Source: Sphingobacterium psychroaquaticum (GTDB taxonomy: Bacteria > Bacteroidota > Bacteroidia > Sphingobacteriales > Sphingobacteriaceae). From it: a stretch of 64,000 nucleotides of DNA. The position numbers were made by a program, and so were the translations under genes. The stretch spans positions 736,644 through 800,643 of the forward strand of contig NZ_FXAU01000001.1 of the NCBI RefSeq assembly GCF_900177625.1, given 5' to 3'. Shown here one piece after another: positions 44,790 to 53,273 of this stretch (its first letter is position 1; the number at the start of each line of letters is the position of its first letter). The notes beneath the pieces are model-generated. The model made no database searches and was not told the DNA's origin. It saw only the letters and a program-made list of their open reading frames with translations.

Positions 44790-45881
44790 TTAGTTTAAGT
44801 TGATGGTAAACTCATCGTAATCTGCAGTGCGCCAGGCTTTATCCTGGGTGCTGCTCGATAATGCAAATAAGGGAGAAAACGTTTTTACACGAACAGTTTT
44901 TCCATCGGGAAGAAACTCTAAAATCCGAATCCAGCCGTCGCCACCACTGCCATACGTGCCACCCCCCAGGGCTTGTGCATTGAATGTCATTTGACTAACG
45001 TCTTTGCCTGCGCTATTCTTATCGATACGGAAACCTACGTGTTTTCTTGGATCATCAGGTGCCCCGATATGACCTGAAAAGACCATTTCAATATTTTTTG
45101 ATGACTGCACCAGCTTTTCAAAAACAGCGGTTCCGTAATTTGCGTCCTGGAGGTCATATTTCGCCGTTTTGATATGCTCATTTTGATAATTAAGGTATGC
45201 ATGTGTGAGCAGGACAACCTGATGATCTTGATACTTGGGCTCGTGGATCAATTGTTTGGCCCAGGTCAGGATAGTGTCACGGGGTGCAAATTCTAAAGAC
45301 AAGAATAAAAAGGGTTTACCATGGGGAGATACCCATTGATAGGCCGCATTTTCGAGACTTGGATTTCCATATACATTCGGTGCTACTTCACGTAGTATTT
45401 TCTGATTTTCACGGTTCTTATCGGCGTAAAAATAGGTGGGAAAATGAGTCGTTTTAGGTTTATGTGTGTAACTGAAAATATTGTAGTCATGATTTCCTGT
45501 TGCGGTAATGTAAGGTAGCTTGCCATCAAGTTTGGTGAAGGCTTTAGCGGCCGCTTCCCATTGTTGTTTGCCGGTCTGATCCATCTTTCGAAAGTCGGGG
45601 TTTACAATATCATCATGTTCCACTAAATCTCCGGTACACAGCACTAATTTTATACGCAGCTTATCTTCGTTTTCAACGATCCAGTTCATCATTACATCTA
45701 AAATTGGTTGATTTCGTTGGAACTTAACGTAGTTCTGGATGTCAGGAAGCAGGACCATAGTCCATGATTCGGGATGAGATAATGCAGGGGGTTGGAACGT
45801 TGGTTTGTTCTGTGCATTCACCGTAAGGATGGATGTGAGAAACGAAAGCAACAGTACATTTAATTTGGATTTTGTTTTCAT
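44790..45881 (-). CDS. Secreted calcineurin-like metallophosphoesterase
   Basis: The protein has 363 residues from the ATG at 45881, with a signal peptide to about residue 24 (LTVNAQ). The metallophosphoesterase motifs are LLPDIQNY (46-51, metal ligands D and Q), GDLVEHDD at 84-91, GNHDYN at 129-134, LLTHAYLN and FSGHIGA. It differs from the purple-acid-phosphatase-like enzyme of module 3 and has no FN3 domain. The phosphoester substrate is not determined. It is the last gene of the module 4 operon, separated from susD by an 83-bp gap containing a hairpin. Confidence 0.88.
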   Translation of the reverse strand: MKTKSKLNVLLLSFLTSILTVNAQNKPTFQPPALSHPESWTMVLLPDIQNYVKFQRNQPILDVMMNWIVENEDKLRIKLVLCTGDLVEHDDIVNPDFRKMDQTGKQQWEAAAKAFTKLDGKLPYITATGNHDYNIFSYTHKPKTTHFPTYFYADKNRENQKILREVAPNVYGNPSLENAAYQWVSPHGKPFLFLSLEFAPRDTILTWAKQLIHEPKYQDHQVVLLTHAYLNYQNEHIKTAKYDLQDANYGTAVFEKLVQSSKNIEMVFSGHIGAPDDPRKHVGFRIDKNSAGKDVSQMTFNAQALGGGTYGSGGDGWIRILEFLPDGKTVRVKTFSPLFALSSSTQDKAWRTADYDEFTINLN

Positions 45882-45911
45882 GGTGCAGGGTGTTTGGTTC
45901 CGTAATAAAGT

Positions 45912-45937
45912 AAGCGTGACCTCCATGGGTCACGCTT
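45912..45937 (-). terminator. Intra-operon hairpin between susD (module 4) and the phosphoesterase
   Basis: AAGCGTGACC (45912-45921) and GGTCACGCTT (45928-45937) form a 10-bp perfect stem with a 6-nt loop. On the minus strand it follows the susD stop by about 27 bp. There is no long T-run, so partial termination or an mRNA processing/stabilising role is more likely than full termination. Confidence 0.5.
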
Positions 45938-45964
45938 GAAAGGAAAAAAGGAATATCGAAGGCT

Positions 45965-47725
45965 TTAGTAGCCTGGGTTTTGTTTAAGATTCTTGTTGGC
46001 GTCCAATTCTTGCGCTGAAATTGGCCAATACTCATCTTTATTTTCTTTGTATACCACTTCTTGTGTTCCGAACGATTTTGTGGCGTTAGCATGGTTGTAT
46101 ACGGGATTTGCATGCTCATCGATGCGTGTCAACACATTCTTATCCCAGCTATTGGCAGCACGATTCAGGTAGATGTAACCGTTCATAACCTCTTTGGCAA
46201 TTCCCCAACGGCGTAAATCGTACCATCTTAGACCATCATTCGCGAGCTCTACTTTGCGTTCGTAACGCAAAGCGGTGCGAAGCTGGTTTTGTGATAAACT
46301 AGCCGGTAGATCCGGCATCTTCGCACGTTTACGGATTTGGTTTATAGCATCATATACGGTATTGTCAATGCTGTTGTCCTCAATTTTAGCTTCCGCGTAG
46401 ATTAATAAGAGCTCTGCATATCGGAATACGCCGACATTTAGGTCCGAAAAGCCACTGACCGAAGTAGTTGCAAAGTCTGTCAGATCCGTGTGCTTACGCC
46501 ATAAATATCCACTAAAGGAACGGTACGCATTGGTTGCGTCTGCATTCGCTTGTAGTGTTGGAGATGGAGCGGTACCGTTGATTACCGGCCAGTAATTATT
46601 GACGCGAGAAAAAGAGGTGTGTGGTTCAAATTGAAATCCCATAAAGCGCGCATGGGGACGAACCGTGTACAGGTCTAAGCGGGGATCTCGGTTTTCAAAA
46701 GGTTTAGCCGCATTGTAGATGGATGACTCCGTGATGTAAGCGCCTTGAAGATCTTGGAAGGAGTCAATGAAATTTTGTGTTGGCCCCCAGTAGCAAACCC
46801 CTTTGCCCAGTCGGGAAGAAATATAATAAAGCTGGTTGTGGACATTGTCGCTGATGTTGCGATTGTATTCAACCACCCATATCCACTCTTTACTACTTTC
46901 AAATCCTTTATGCCCGAAAATGTTAGCAACCTCTGGTTCTCCTTTATCATGTGTTTGGTTGGCGAATGCAATACTGTTGTCAAATGGAGTGAGGCTATGG
47001 ATGCCATTGGATAGTGTGATTGCTTTTTCCGCTGCGGTCGCCGCTACTTTATACTGTTTTCCGTACAGCGCTACACGCGCTTTTAACATATAAGCTGCAA
47101 TGCTTGAAGCACGAGAAAATCGGACGCCTGCCTGTGATGTTGGTAAGTTATCTGCAATGGCCGTCATTTCATCAATAATAAAGTTTTCGACCTCTTTTTT
47201 AGCCGTTCGATGGGGAAGGGCATCCCCCAGTTTGAGCGCATTCTTGAGGAGAGGCACATCCCCATACAGTTCAATGAGCTGCGAGTAACAGTAAGCCCGG
47301 ATAAACCGAAGTTCTGCATCTATTTTTTTATAATCCCCTTCAGCCATGGTGTGCTGGATTTCTGTTAACCGGTCCAATACGTCATGCACCCGTGCGATCG
47401 TTTTATAGTGTGCCGCCCAAGGCTTTGTGGCCAGCGCATTGTCCGTGGTAATCGAACTGGTAATGGGCGATGTATAGTTGTTCCCCGGTCTAGCGTAACC
47501 GATATCGGTGATGTTATCCATCACGTGCCAGATCGGTGTGCTCGATGCATCCAATAGGCTTAAGCCTTTATAGGCTCCCAACAGCCCCATTTCAGCCTCT
47601 TTTTTGTTGGAAGGAAAGGTTTCTGACGAAGGGCCATCCAACGGTAGTCGGTCTAAATCGCAAGACGCTAATAAAGCCGTACATACTAAGCTGATTCCTA
47701 TGATTGATTTTGTTTTCTTGATCAT
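45965..47725 (-). CDS. SusD/RagB family lipoprotein (module 4)
   Basis: The protein has 586 residues with lipobox LLASC (ALLASCDLDRLPLDGPSSETF). This DLDRLPLDGPS start belongs to the main SusD family. AELRFIRAYCYSQLIELYGDVPLL is the conserved TPR segment near residues 138-160, and RYERKVELANDGLRWYDLRRWG plus the final LDANKNLKQNPGY complete the pattern. It pairs with the SusC protein whose gene precedes it by 6 bp. A phosphoesterase gene follows in the same direction. Confidence 0.93.
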   Translation of the reverse strand: MIKKTKSIIGISLVCTALLASCDLDRLPLDGPSSETFPSNKKEAEMGLLGAYKGLSLLDASSTPIWHVMDNITDIGYARPGNNYTSPITSSITTDNALATKPWAAHYKTIARVHDVLDRLTEIQHTMAEGDYKKIDAELRFIRAYCYSQLIELYGDVPLLKNALKLGDALPHRTAKKEVENFIIDEMTAIADNLPTSQAGVRFSRASSIAAYMLKARVALYGKQYKVAATAAEKAITLSNGIHSLTPFDNSIAFANQTHDKGEPEVANIFGHKGFESSKEWIWVVEYNRNISDNVHNQLYYISSRLGKGVCYWGPTQNFIDSFQDLQGAYITESSIYNAAKPFENRDPRLDLYTVRPHARFMGFQFEPHTSFSRVNNYWPVINGTAPSPTLQANADATNAYRSFSGYLWRKHTDLTDFATTSVSGFSDLNVGVFRYAELLLIYAEAKIEDNSIDNTVYDAINQIRKRAKMPDLPASLSQNQLRTALRYERKVELANDGLRWYDLRRWGIAKEVMNGYIYLNRAANSWDKNVLTRIDEHANPVYNHANATKSFGTQEVVYKENKDEYWPISAQELDANKNLKQNPGY

Positions 47726-47731
47726 TGTTTC

Positions 47732-50700
47732 TTAAAATTTAAAGTCCAAACCGAACGTGTATACCTTAACTTGTGGATAGAAGTTTCCAGAACCTAGGGT
47801 TACGCCATCTTGGGCGCCCGAGTTGTAGTTGATTTCTGGATCATACCCCTCGTAGAAGTTTGTTTTGGTAAAAAGATTTTGACCGTTGGCGTAGATAAAG
47901 ATGCCCCCGATCTTCGTGTTGGCTAACCAGCTTTTTGGAATTTCGTAGCCCAGCTGTACGTTTTTCAAACGCAGATAAGAAGCACTACGCATCCAAAAAT
48001 CAGAGTTTTGTGTATTGTTTGTAGAAGTAATCGAGACACGAGGAAGACTAGCATCCTTGTTGTCTTCAGACCAATAGTCCAATTGCCAAGGCTTAATGGC
48101 AGAGGAGTTGACTGCCGGGATAACATAATGCGAGTCCAGGTATCCATTCGCTTTCGCAACGCCCTGTAAAAAAGCATTAAAACGGATGCCTTTGTAGCCT
48201 AGATCTAAATTTATACCATAAGTATAGCGCGGGATAGTGCTGCCGATTATAATCTTATCCGCATCTGTAATCTTACCGTCCGGGATAGGATTTCCATTAT
48301 TGTCAAATGCTCCAGCGATATCCTTGTATCGAATGTCTCCAGGTTTTAAGGTTCCAAATTGTGTAGGTCCATTTTTTATTTCCTCCTGCGATTGGTATAG
48401 ACCATCAGAGACATATCCAAAAATGGAATTTATAGCGTATCCTTCTTGTTGTCTCAGCAAGGTGCCTGAAACCTGACCTTTCATGTCTACGATTTTATTA
48501 CGCACATCGGATATATTGGCACCAATACCGACTTTGAAGTCGCCAAATTGATTGTCGTAGCGAACGGCTGCTTCCCAACCTTGGTTTTGCACTTTGGCGG
48601 CATTCTGGAATGGTGCATTTTTTCCGTAGAGCTCCGAAACATAAAGCTTCATCAAAATGCCGTCTGTTTGCTTTTTATACCAATCGAATGTAAAACTAAA
48701 GTGGTTAAACAAGGTCGCATCTAACCCCAAGCCAGACATCGTTGTTTCCTCCCAGAGTAATCCCGGATTCGCCATCGTGTTCAATGCAATCATTTGCAAG
48801 ACACTGCCCCCCGACGATATACTTCCCAGGTTCAGGGTTTCGATATATGGCTGATAGGTGGTACCAATGTTTTGATTTCCTAACTTTCCCCAGGAACCAC
48901 GTAACTTCAACTGATTGATCTGGTTTTTTACAGCGGCCATAAATGGTTCTTCTGATAGGCGCCAACCGGCCGAGAATGACGGAAATGAAGCCCACCGATT
49001 TGATTTGGCAAAGCGTGAACTTCCATCGTAACGCAAGTTCGCTTCAAATAAATAGCGTCCTTTATAGTCGTAGTTAAAACGGCCAAAAGTTGAGACCAGT
49101 AACCACTGGTATTGGTTTCCGCCGTTATTCTTTGTTTCTGTGTCAGCGCCGGCATTTAAGACTTCGTAGGTATCATACGTAAAATCACGACGGTACCCCA
49201 TCAAGTACTTCTCGTCATATGACTCGCGTGATGTACCCACCATAGCACTGAAATTGTGATCCTTAATTGATTTCTGTGCAGTCGCCTGAAAGGAATAACT
49301 TCCGTTGAAATAACGGTATGCGGATTCCGTTAGTTCCGTAGAAGGAAGTGCTGTTCCGGCCTCGTTACCATCTTCGTAATACGTCATCACAGCTTTTGCA
49401 AAGTCGTGGATATTGCGCGTCCGGTACCGCGGGGCCGCCATTCCGGTTAAACTTAACCAGTCTGCAGGCTTATAGTTAATGGAAAGATTTCCAAGTAACT
49501 CTAAGTTGTTGACCGTTCGATTCCCTCCGTCTTCGATAAAAGCAACGGGATTGTTCTTAACCCAGCCCTCAGACCAAAGACCATTTGCAACGCGAATCGG
49601 GATGTTTGTAGGCATGCGTCCTAAGTAATTCCAGATCGTTCCTTCGTTTGCTATCTGAGATCGATTGCCGTTCACGGCCGAAAGATCAAAGCGGATATTC
49701 AGCTTTTCGTTCGGGTTTATATCCATGTTGTTTCTAAAGGTATAGCGCTTAAATCCCGTATTGTCAATCAGTCCATCCTGCGAAACATAGCCTAAAGATG
49801 GGGCAACACGAATTTTACCGGCGCCAGCGTTTAAGGAAACAAAGTGGTTATGCGTAAATCCAGAGCCGCTCAGAATGGCCTTTTGCCAATCGAAATTGTC
49901 AGGATCTTCGGAATAAAGCTTCTGAAATTCCTCGAAATCTTTCTCACTATATATAACCGATCCATTATCGTTCATATTGGCGTCATTGAATACCTTCATA
50001 AAGGTTGCGCCATCCGTCACCTTCGGGATGAACGTCGCATCTTGCCAACCTGTATAGCCGCGATAATTTAAGCCAAACTGATCTTTACCCCGTTTTGTTG
50101 TCACCAAAATTACACCATTAGCAGCGCGGGATCCGTAAATCGCGGCGGAGGCCGCATCTTTAAGGATGGAAATATTCTCAATCAAATTGGCATCTACATT
50201 ATCTAGAGAACCCGCAACACCATCAATCATAACCAAAGGCTCCGAATCAGATCCTCCAAAAGAGTTGACGCCCCGAATACGAATCTGCCCTTGGTCTCCA
50301 CCTGGTGCGCCAGATTGTGAGGTGACGGTTACACCTGGTGCAAGCCCTTGTAGTGCAGCCGAGGTAGAGATGACAGGTCTTCTTTCCAGTTGCTCCTTAT
50401 TAATAGTGGATACAGCGCCAGTTAGGTTCACCTTTTTCTGTGTACCATATCCGACCACCACCACTTCATCCAAGTTTGTCAGATCGGCCATTAAGGTAAC
50501 ATTGATGATTTGTTGGTTGTCAATCGTTCGTTCTGTAGCTGTAAATCCTACATTGACGAAAGTCAGGACATTGCCCGGAAGAGCTTGAACTCGATATTCC
50601 CCGCTAGAGCTCGTTTGGGTCAAGGCATTTAGTTGTCCCTTGATACTGATGGTTACACCTTCAATAGGCTTTCCATCTTGATCGGTTACTTTCCCGCTAA

Positions 50701-50776
50701 TAGTCTTTTGTTGTGCCCATAAGATGCCCATGGGAAGCAAGCACAACAAAAAAATGAGATGTAATTGTTTTTTCAT
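47732..50776 (-). CDS. SusC/RagA family TonB-dependent transporter (module 4)
   Basis: The protein has 1014 residues with a signal peptide MKKQLHLIFLLCLLPMGILWAQ. A carboxypeptidase-regulatory-like domain covers about 24-96 (ISGKVTDQDGKPIEGVTI), with the TonB box LDEVVVVGYG at 102-111. The plug has LVMIDGVAGSLDNVDANLIENI and SILKDAASAAIYGSRAANGVILVTTKRG, and the barrel ends in FGLDFKF. No STN domain and no sigma gene are present; a DeoR-family regulator gene lies upstream on the same strand. Candidate operators occur at 50850-50868 and 50981-50998. Confidence 0.94.
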   Translation of the reverse strand: MKKQLHLIFLLCLLPMGILWAQQKTISGKVTDQDGKPIEGVTISIKGQLNALTQTSSSGEYRVQALPGNVLTFVNVGFTATERTIDNQQIINVTLMADLTNLDEVVVVGYGTQKKVNLTGAVSTINKEQLERRPVISTSAALQGLAPGVTVTSQSGAPGGDQGQIRIRGVNSFGGSDSEPLVMIDGVAGSLDNVDANLIENISILKDAASAAIYGSRAANGVILVTTKRGKDQFGLNYRGYTGWQDATFIPKVTDGATFMKVFNDANMNDNGSVIYSEKDFEEFQKLYSEDPDNFDWQKAILSGSGFTHNHFVSLNAGAGKIRVAPSLGYVSQDGLIDNTGFKRYTFRNNMDINPNEKLNIRFDLSAVNGNRSQIANEGTIWNYLGRMPTNIPIRVANGLWSEGWVKNNPVAFIEDGGNRTVNNLELLGNLSINYKPADWLSLTGMAAPRYRTRNIHDFAKAVMTYYEDGNEAGTALPSTELTESAYRYFNGSYSFQATAQKSIKDHNFSAMVGTSRESYDEKYLMGYRRDFTYDTYEVLNAGADTETKNNGGNQYQWLLVSTFGRFNYDYKGRYLFEANLRYDGSSRFAKSNRWASFPSFSAGWRLSEEPFMAAVKNQINQLKLRGSWGKLGNQNIGTTYQPYIETLNLGSISSGGSVLQMIALNTMANPGLLWEETTMSGLGLDATLFNHFSFTFDWYKKQTDGILMKLYVSELYGKNAPFQNAAKVQNQGWEAAVRYDNQFGDFKVGIGANISDVRNKIVDMKGQVSGTLLRQQEGYAINSIFGYVSDGLYQSQEEIKNGPTQFGTLKPGDIRYKDIAGAFDNNGNPIPDGKITDADKIIIGSTIPRYTYGINLDLGYKGIRFNAFLQGVAKANGYLDSHYVIPAVNSSAIKPWQLDYWSEDNKDASLPRVSITSTNNTQNSDFWMRSASYLRLKNVQLGYEIPKSWLANTKIGGIFIYANGQNLFTKTNFYEGYDPEINYNSGAQDGVTLGSGNFYPQVKVYTFGLDFKF

Positions 50777-50849
50777 TCTTATGTGTATTAATAATTAATA
50801 GGTTTTTCTGTAGATGTATTAAAAACTTATTTAATGCTCTTACAATATC

Positions 50850-50868
50850 TTTAAAACTGTTTCGAAAG
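50850..50868. promoter_or_regulatory. Candidate DeoR-type operator 1
   Basis: TTTAAAACTGTTTCGAAAG lies about 75 bp upstream of susC (module 4). It contains the palindrome TTTCGAAA and shares the TTTAAAA-n-TGTTTC core with 51900-51918. Confidence 0.45.
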
Positions 50869-50980
50869 TAGGTGTATAATGTTAAACTAATATTAATGTT
50901 GTGTTTTGAAATTGTTATAATCGGCTATTTTGGCTTAATTATATTATTTTTTATTCAAAAACAACAATGGTCTCTTTGGT

Positions 50981-50998
50981 TTTAAAACATTTCGAAAA
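50981..50998. promoter_or_regulatory. Candidate DeoR-type operator 2
   Basis: TTTAAAACATTTCGAAAA is the same motif as at 50850, shortened by one base, and again includes TTTCGAAA. Confidence 0.4.
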
Positions 50999-51001
50999 TA
51001 A

Positions 51002-51040
51002 AAAAAAGATTTTTAAACCAGAAATTTAAAAATCTTTTTT
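51002..51040 (-). terminator. Terminator of the deoR-family gene
   Basis: AAAAAAGATTTTTAAA (51002-51017) and TTTAAAAATCTTTTTT (51025-51040) form a perfect 16-bp A/T-rich stem with a 7-nt loop, 24 bp after the stop codon. Confidence 0.7.
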
Positions 51041-51064
51041 CAAAAAAAATGTAGGAAAGGGGAG

Positions 51065-51829
51065 TTAGGCAATGATGATTTTAATGCCTAGGTCTTCGAT
51101 ATTTTTGACGATACTTGGGGATACCTTATTGTCTGTGATGATATAATCTACGTCGATAAGTTCGCAGATTTTGCCGAGACCTCTTTTGCCAAATTTACTG
51201 CTATCGGCCAGGATCGCAACCTTTTGGGATGTTTCGATCATTTTTTGATTGAGGGCAGCTTCGGGTAAGTTGCTGATCGAGATGCCGAACTCCAGGTCTA
51301 TGCCGTCTGCACCGAGAAATAAGATCCCGCAGCTTATCTCGTCGAGAATCCGCATGCTATATTGTCCTGCAACAGAAGAGGAGTTAGATCGGATTAAGCC
51401 GCCCAGCTGTAAAACATCGATATTAGGCTTCCCGCTCAGTTCTAGGCTTACTTTTAGGGCCGGTGTGATTACGGTCATTACATGCGAAGCTTCTATGTTT
51501 TTGGCTAAGGTAAAGACAGTCGTGCCTGATCCAATCATAATGGAGTCGTTGTCTTTGATTAGGCTTAACGCTGCTTGCGCTATCCGTTGCTTCTCATCGC
51601 TATTGATGGATTCTTTGACCAAGATTGGGCGATCAATAGCGTAAGGATTGGAAGTTGATGCACCTCCTTTAATTCTGAAGAGTAAGTTTTTTTCCTCTAA
51701 TACTTTAAGGTCTTTTCGGATGGTTACACTCGATACTTTCATGGTTTCGCAGAGCCAGTCGATGGTTACCTTTCCTTTTTCCTTTAAGTGTTTTAGAATG
51801 AATTCGTGTCTGTCCGTGATATTCATCAT
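51065..51829 (-). CDS. DeoR/GlpR family transcriptional regulator
   Basis: The protein has 254 residues. The N-terminal winged HTH (residues 1-60) has RHEFILKHLKEKGKVTIDWLCETMKVSSVTIRKDLKVLEEKNLLFRIKGGA, the DeoR signature. The C-terminal sugar-phosphate sensor domain has DSIMIGSGTTVFTLAKNI, LGADGIDLEFGIS and LADSSKFGKRGL. Members respond to phosphorylated sugars or polyols. It lies between the module 4 SusC/SusD operon and the divergent catabolic operon with two FGGY kinases, and probably controls both. Two adjacent ATGs (51829 and 51826) can serve as start. Confidence 0.93.
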   Translation of the reverse strand: MMNITDRHEFILKHLKEKGKVTIDWLCETMKVSSVTIRKDLKVLEEKNLLFRIKGGASTSNPYAIDRPILVKESINSDEKQRIAQAALSLIKDNDSIMIGSGTTVFTLAKNIEASHVMTVITPALKVSLELSGKPNIDVLQLGGLIRSNSSSVAGQYSMRILDEISCGILFLGADGIDLEFGISISNLPEAALNQKMIETSQKVAILADSSKFGKRGLGKICELIDVDYIITDNKVSPSIVKNIEDLGIKIIIA

Positions 51830-51855
51830 AATTCAACAAATAAGTTAATGCAGTA

Positions 51856-51863
51856 CAAATATA
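51856..51863 (-). promoter_or_regulatory. TATATTTG -7 box of the deoR-family gene
   Basis: This is an exact TAnnTTTG match on the minus strand, 27 bp upstream of the start codon. No -33 TTG is seen at the usual distance. Confidence 0.5.
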
Positions 51864-51899
51864 CTTAGCTTTTTTCTTTTCGACTATTATTTTTTTTTA

Positions 51900-51918
51900 T
51901 TTAAAAATGTTTCTTTTT
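51900..51918. promoter_or_regulatory. Candidate DeoR-type operator 3
   Basis: TTTAAAAATGTTTCTTTTT shares TTTAAAA-n-TGTTTC with the site at 50850. It lies where the -33 region of the catabolic operon promoter should be. Confidence 0.4.
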
Positions 51919-51933
51919 GTATTCTTTTATTTT

Positions 51934-51941
51934 TACATTTG
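51934..51941 (+). promoter_or_regulatory. TACATTTG -7 box of the catabolic operon
   Basis: This is an exact TAnnTTTG match 36 bp before the start codon of the first MFS gene. Confidence 0.5.
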
Positions 51942-51977
51942 ACATGTTACTTAAAAAACAATAACCAAATCTACCTT

Positions 51978-53246
51978 ATGTCGAAGTTTACCTTGTCGAT
52001 TCCTGCCCATAAAAGAAGATGGTACATCATATTCGTTATTTTTCTGGCCATTGTTTTCAATTACTACGATCGCCAGATTGTTTCCATCCTAAAACCGATG
52101 TTGAAAGCCGAGTTTAATTTGGGTGATGATGGTTATGCGCTGGTGTTAAATGTATTTACTGTTTTTTACGCGTTGATGTATCCGGTTTCTGGTTGGTTGG
52201 TGGATAAGTTTGGAGAACGTAAGGTAATGCTGGTCGGTATTTTGGGGTGGTCGGTGGCTTGTCTGGGTGGTGGAATGTCGCGCACTTTTGGTTCCTTTCT
52301 GTTTTTTCGCGGGATGCTTGGTGCTGCAGAACCGACTAATTTTCCAGCCCAGCTAAAAGTGGTTACCGTATGGTTTTCTGGAAAATTGAGAGCGACGGCA
52401 AACAGCCTTTGTATTGCAGGTAGTTCGATCGGTGCGATTATAGCACCTCCACTGGTCGCGTGGCTCGCTATGCGCTATAATTTCCATACCGTATTTATTG
52501 TGGCTGGTGTCGTTGGGCTAATCATCGCACTGCTGTGGTTTTTGATCTATGTTGAACCACCTGCAGAGATTCGTGAAGAGGTGGCAGGGGATGCCAATAA
52601 GGGGACTGTGGAGCAGGGTTTTACATGGGGGCAATTATGGAAGACTAAAACATTATGGGGGATATTATTAATTCGCTTTGTGAGTGATCCGGTATGGTAC
52701 TTCTGTCTGTTTTGGTTGCCCGGTTATTTACAAGAAGAGAGCGGGTTGACACTAGCACAGATCGGTATGTTTGGCTGGATTCCTTTCTTGGTCGCCGATA
52801 TCGGAGCAATTGGAACTTCCGCCTGGTCCGATAAAATGGTAAGGAAGGGAAAAGAACCACTATTGGCGCGTAAGATTATGTTGAGTTGTGTGGCGGTGTT
52901 GGCTCCCTTATGCTGCTTGACGGCTTATGTGTCTGACCCGTATTTAACCATTGTAATTTTCGCTCTGGTTGCTGTGGCTTGCTTAAGTTGGTTGTTTACT
53001 GTTTCGGTGGTGATAGCCGAAGCTTTTCCCGTGAAGAATGTAGCTTCTGTCTTGGGAATTGCAGGTGGTTTTGGGGCGTTGGGGGCTATTTTGTTCAACT
53101 ATTTTGTGGGACAGATGATGGGGTCGCTGGGCGCGGGAACGATATTTATCGTGATGGCTTTTATGCACCCCATTGCGGTATTCATCCTGTGGACAATGGT
53201 GAAAAAGGAAAAGCCGTCTCTGGAAGTCGTAAATACAGATAATTAA
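51978..53246 (+). CDS. MFS transporter, hexuronate/anion:cation symporter type
   Basis: The protein has 422 residues from ATG 51978, with twelve hydrophobic segments. The features FNYYDRQIVSILKPMLKAEFNL, the loop GWLVDKFGERKVM and LGAAEPTNFPAQLKVVTVWF are those of the ACS group (ExuT-like, sugar acids and other organic anions). An upstream in-frame start would add 13 residues that do not look family-like. It is first in the nine-gene operon controlled by the divergent DeoR-family regulator, so it could import an acidic sugar or a phosphorylated compound. Confidence 0.88.
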   Translation: MSKFTLSIPAHKRRWYIIFVIFLAIVFNYYDRQIVSILKPMLKAEFNLGDDGYALVLNVFTVFYALMYPVSGWLVDKFGERKVMLVGILGWSVACLGGGMSRTFGSFLFFRGMLGAAEPTNFPAQLKVVTVWFSGKLRATANSLCIAGSSIGAIIAPPLVAWLAMRYNFHTVFIVAGVVGLIIALLWFLIYVEPPAEIREEVAGDANKGTVEQGFTWGQLWKTKTLWGILLIRFVSDPVWYFCLFWLPGYLQEESGLTLAQIGMFGWIPFLVADIGAIGTSAWSDKMVRKGKEPLLARKIMLSCVAVLAPLCCLTAYVSDPYLTIVIFALVAVACLSWLFTVSVVIAEAFPVKNVASVLGIAGGFGALGAILFNYFVGQMMGSLGAGTIFIVMAFMHPIAVFILWTMVKKEKPSLEVVNTDN

Positions 53247-53273
53247 AGTAAAATATTGTAAAGTTATATTGTT

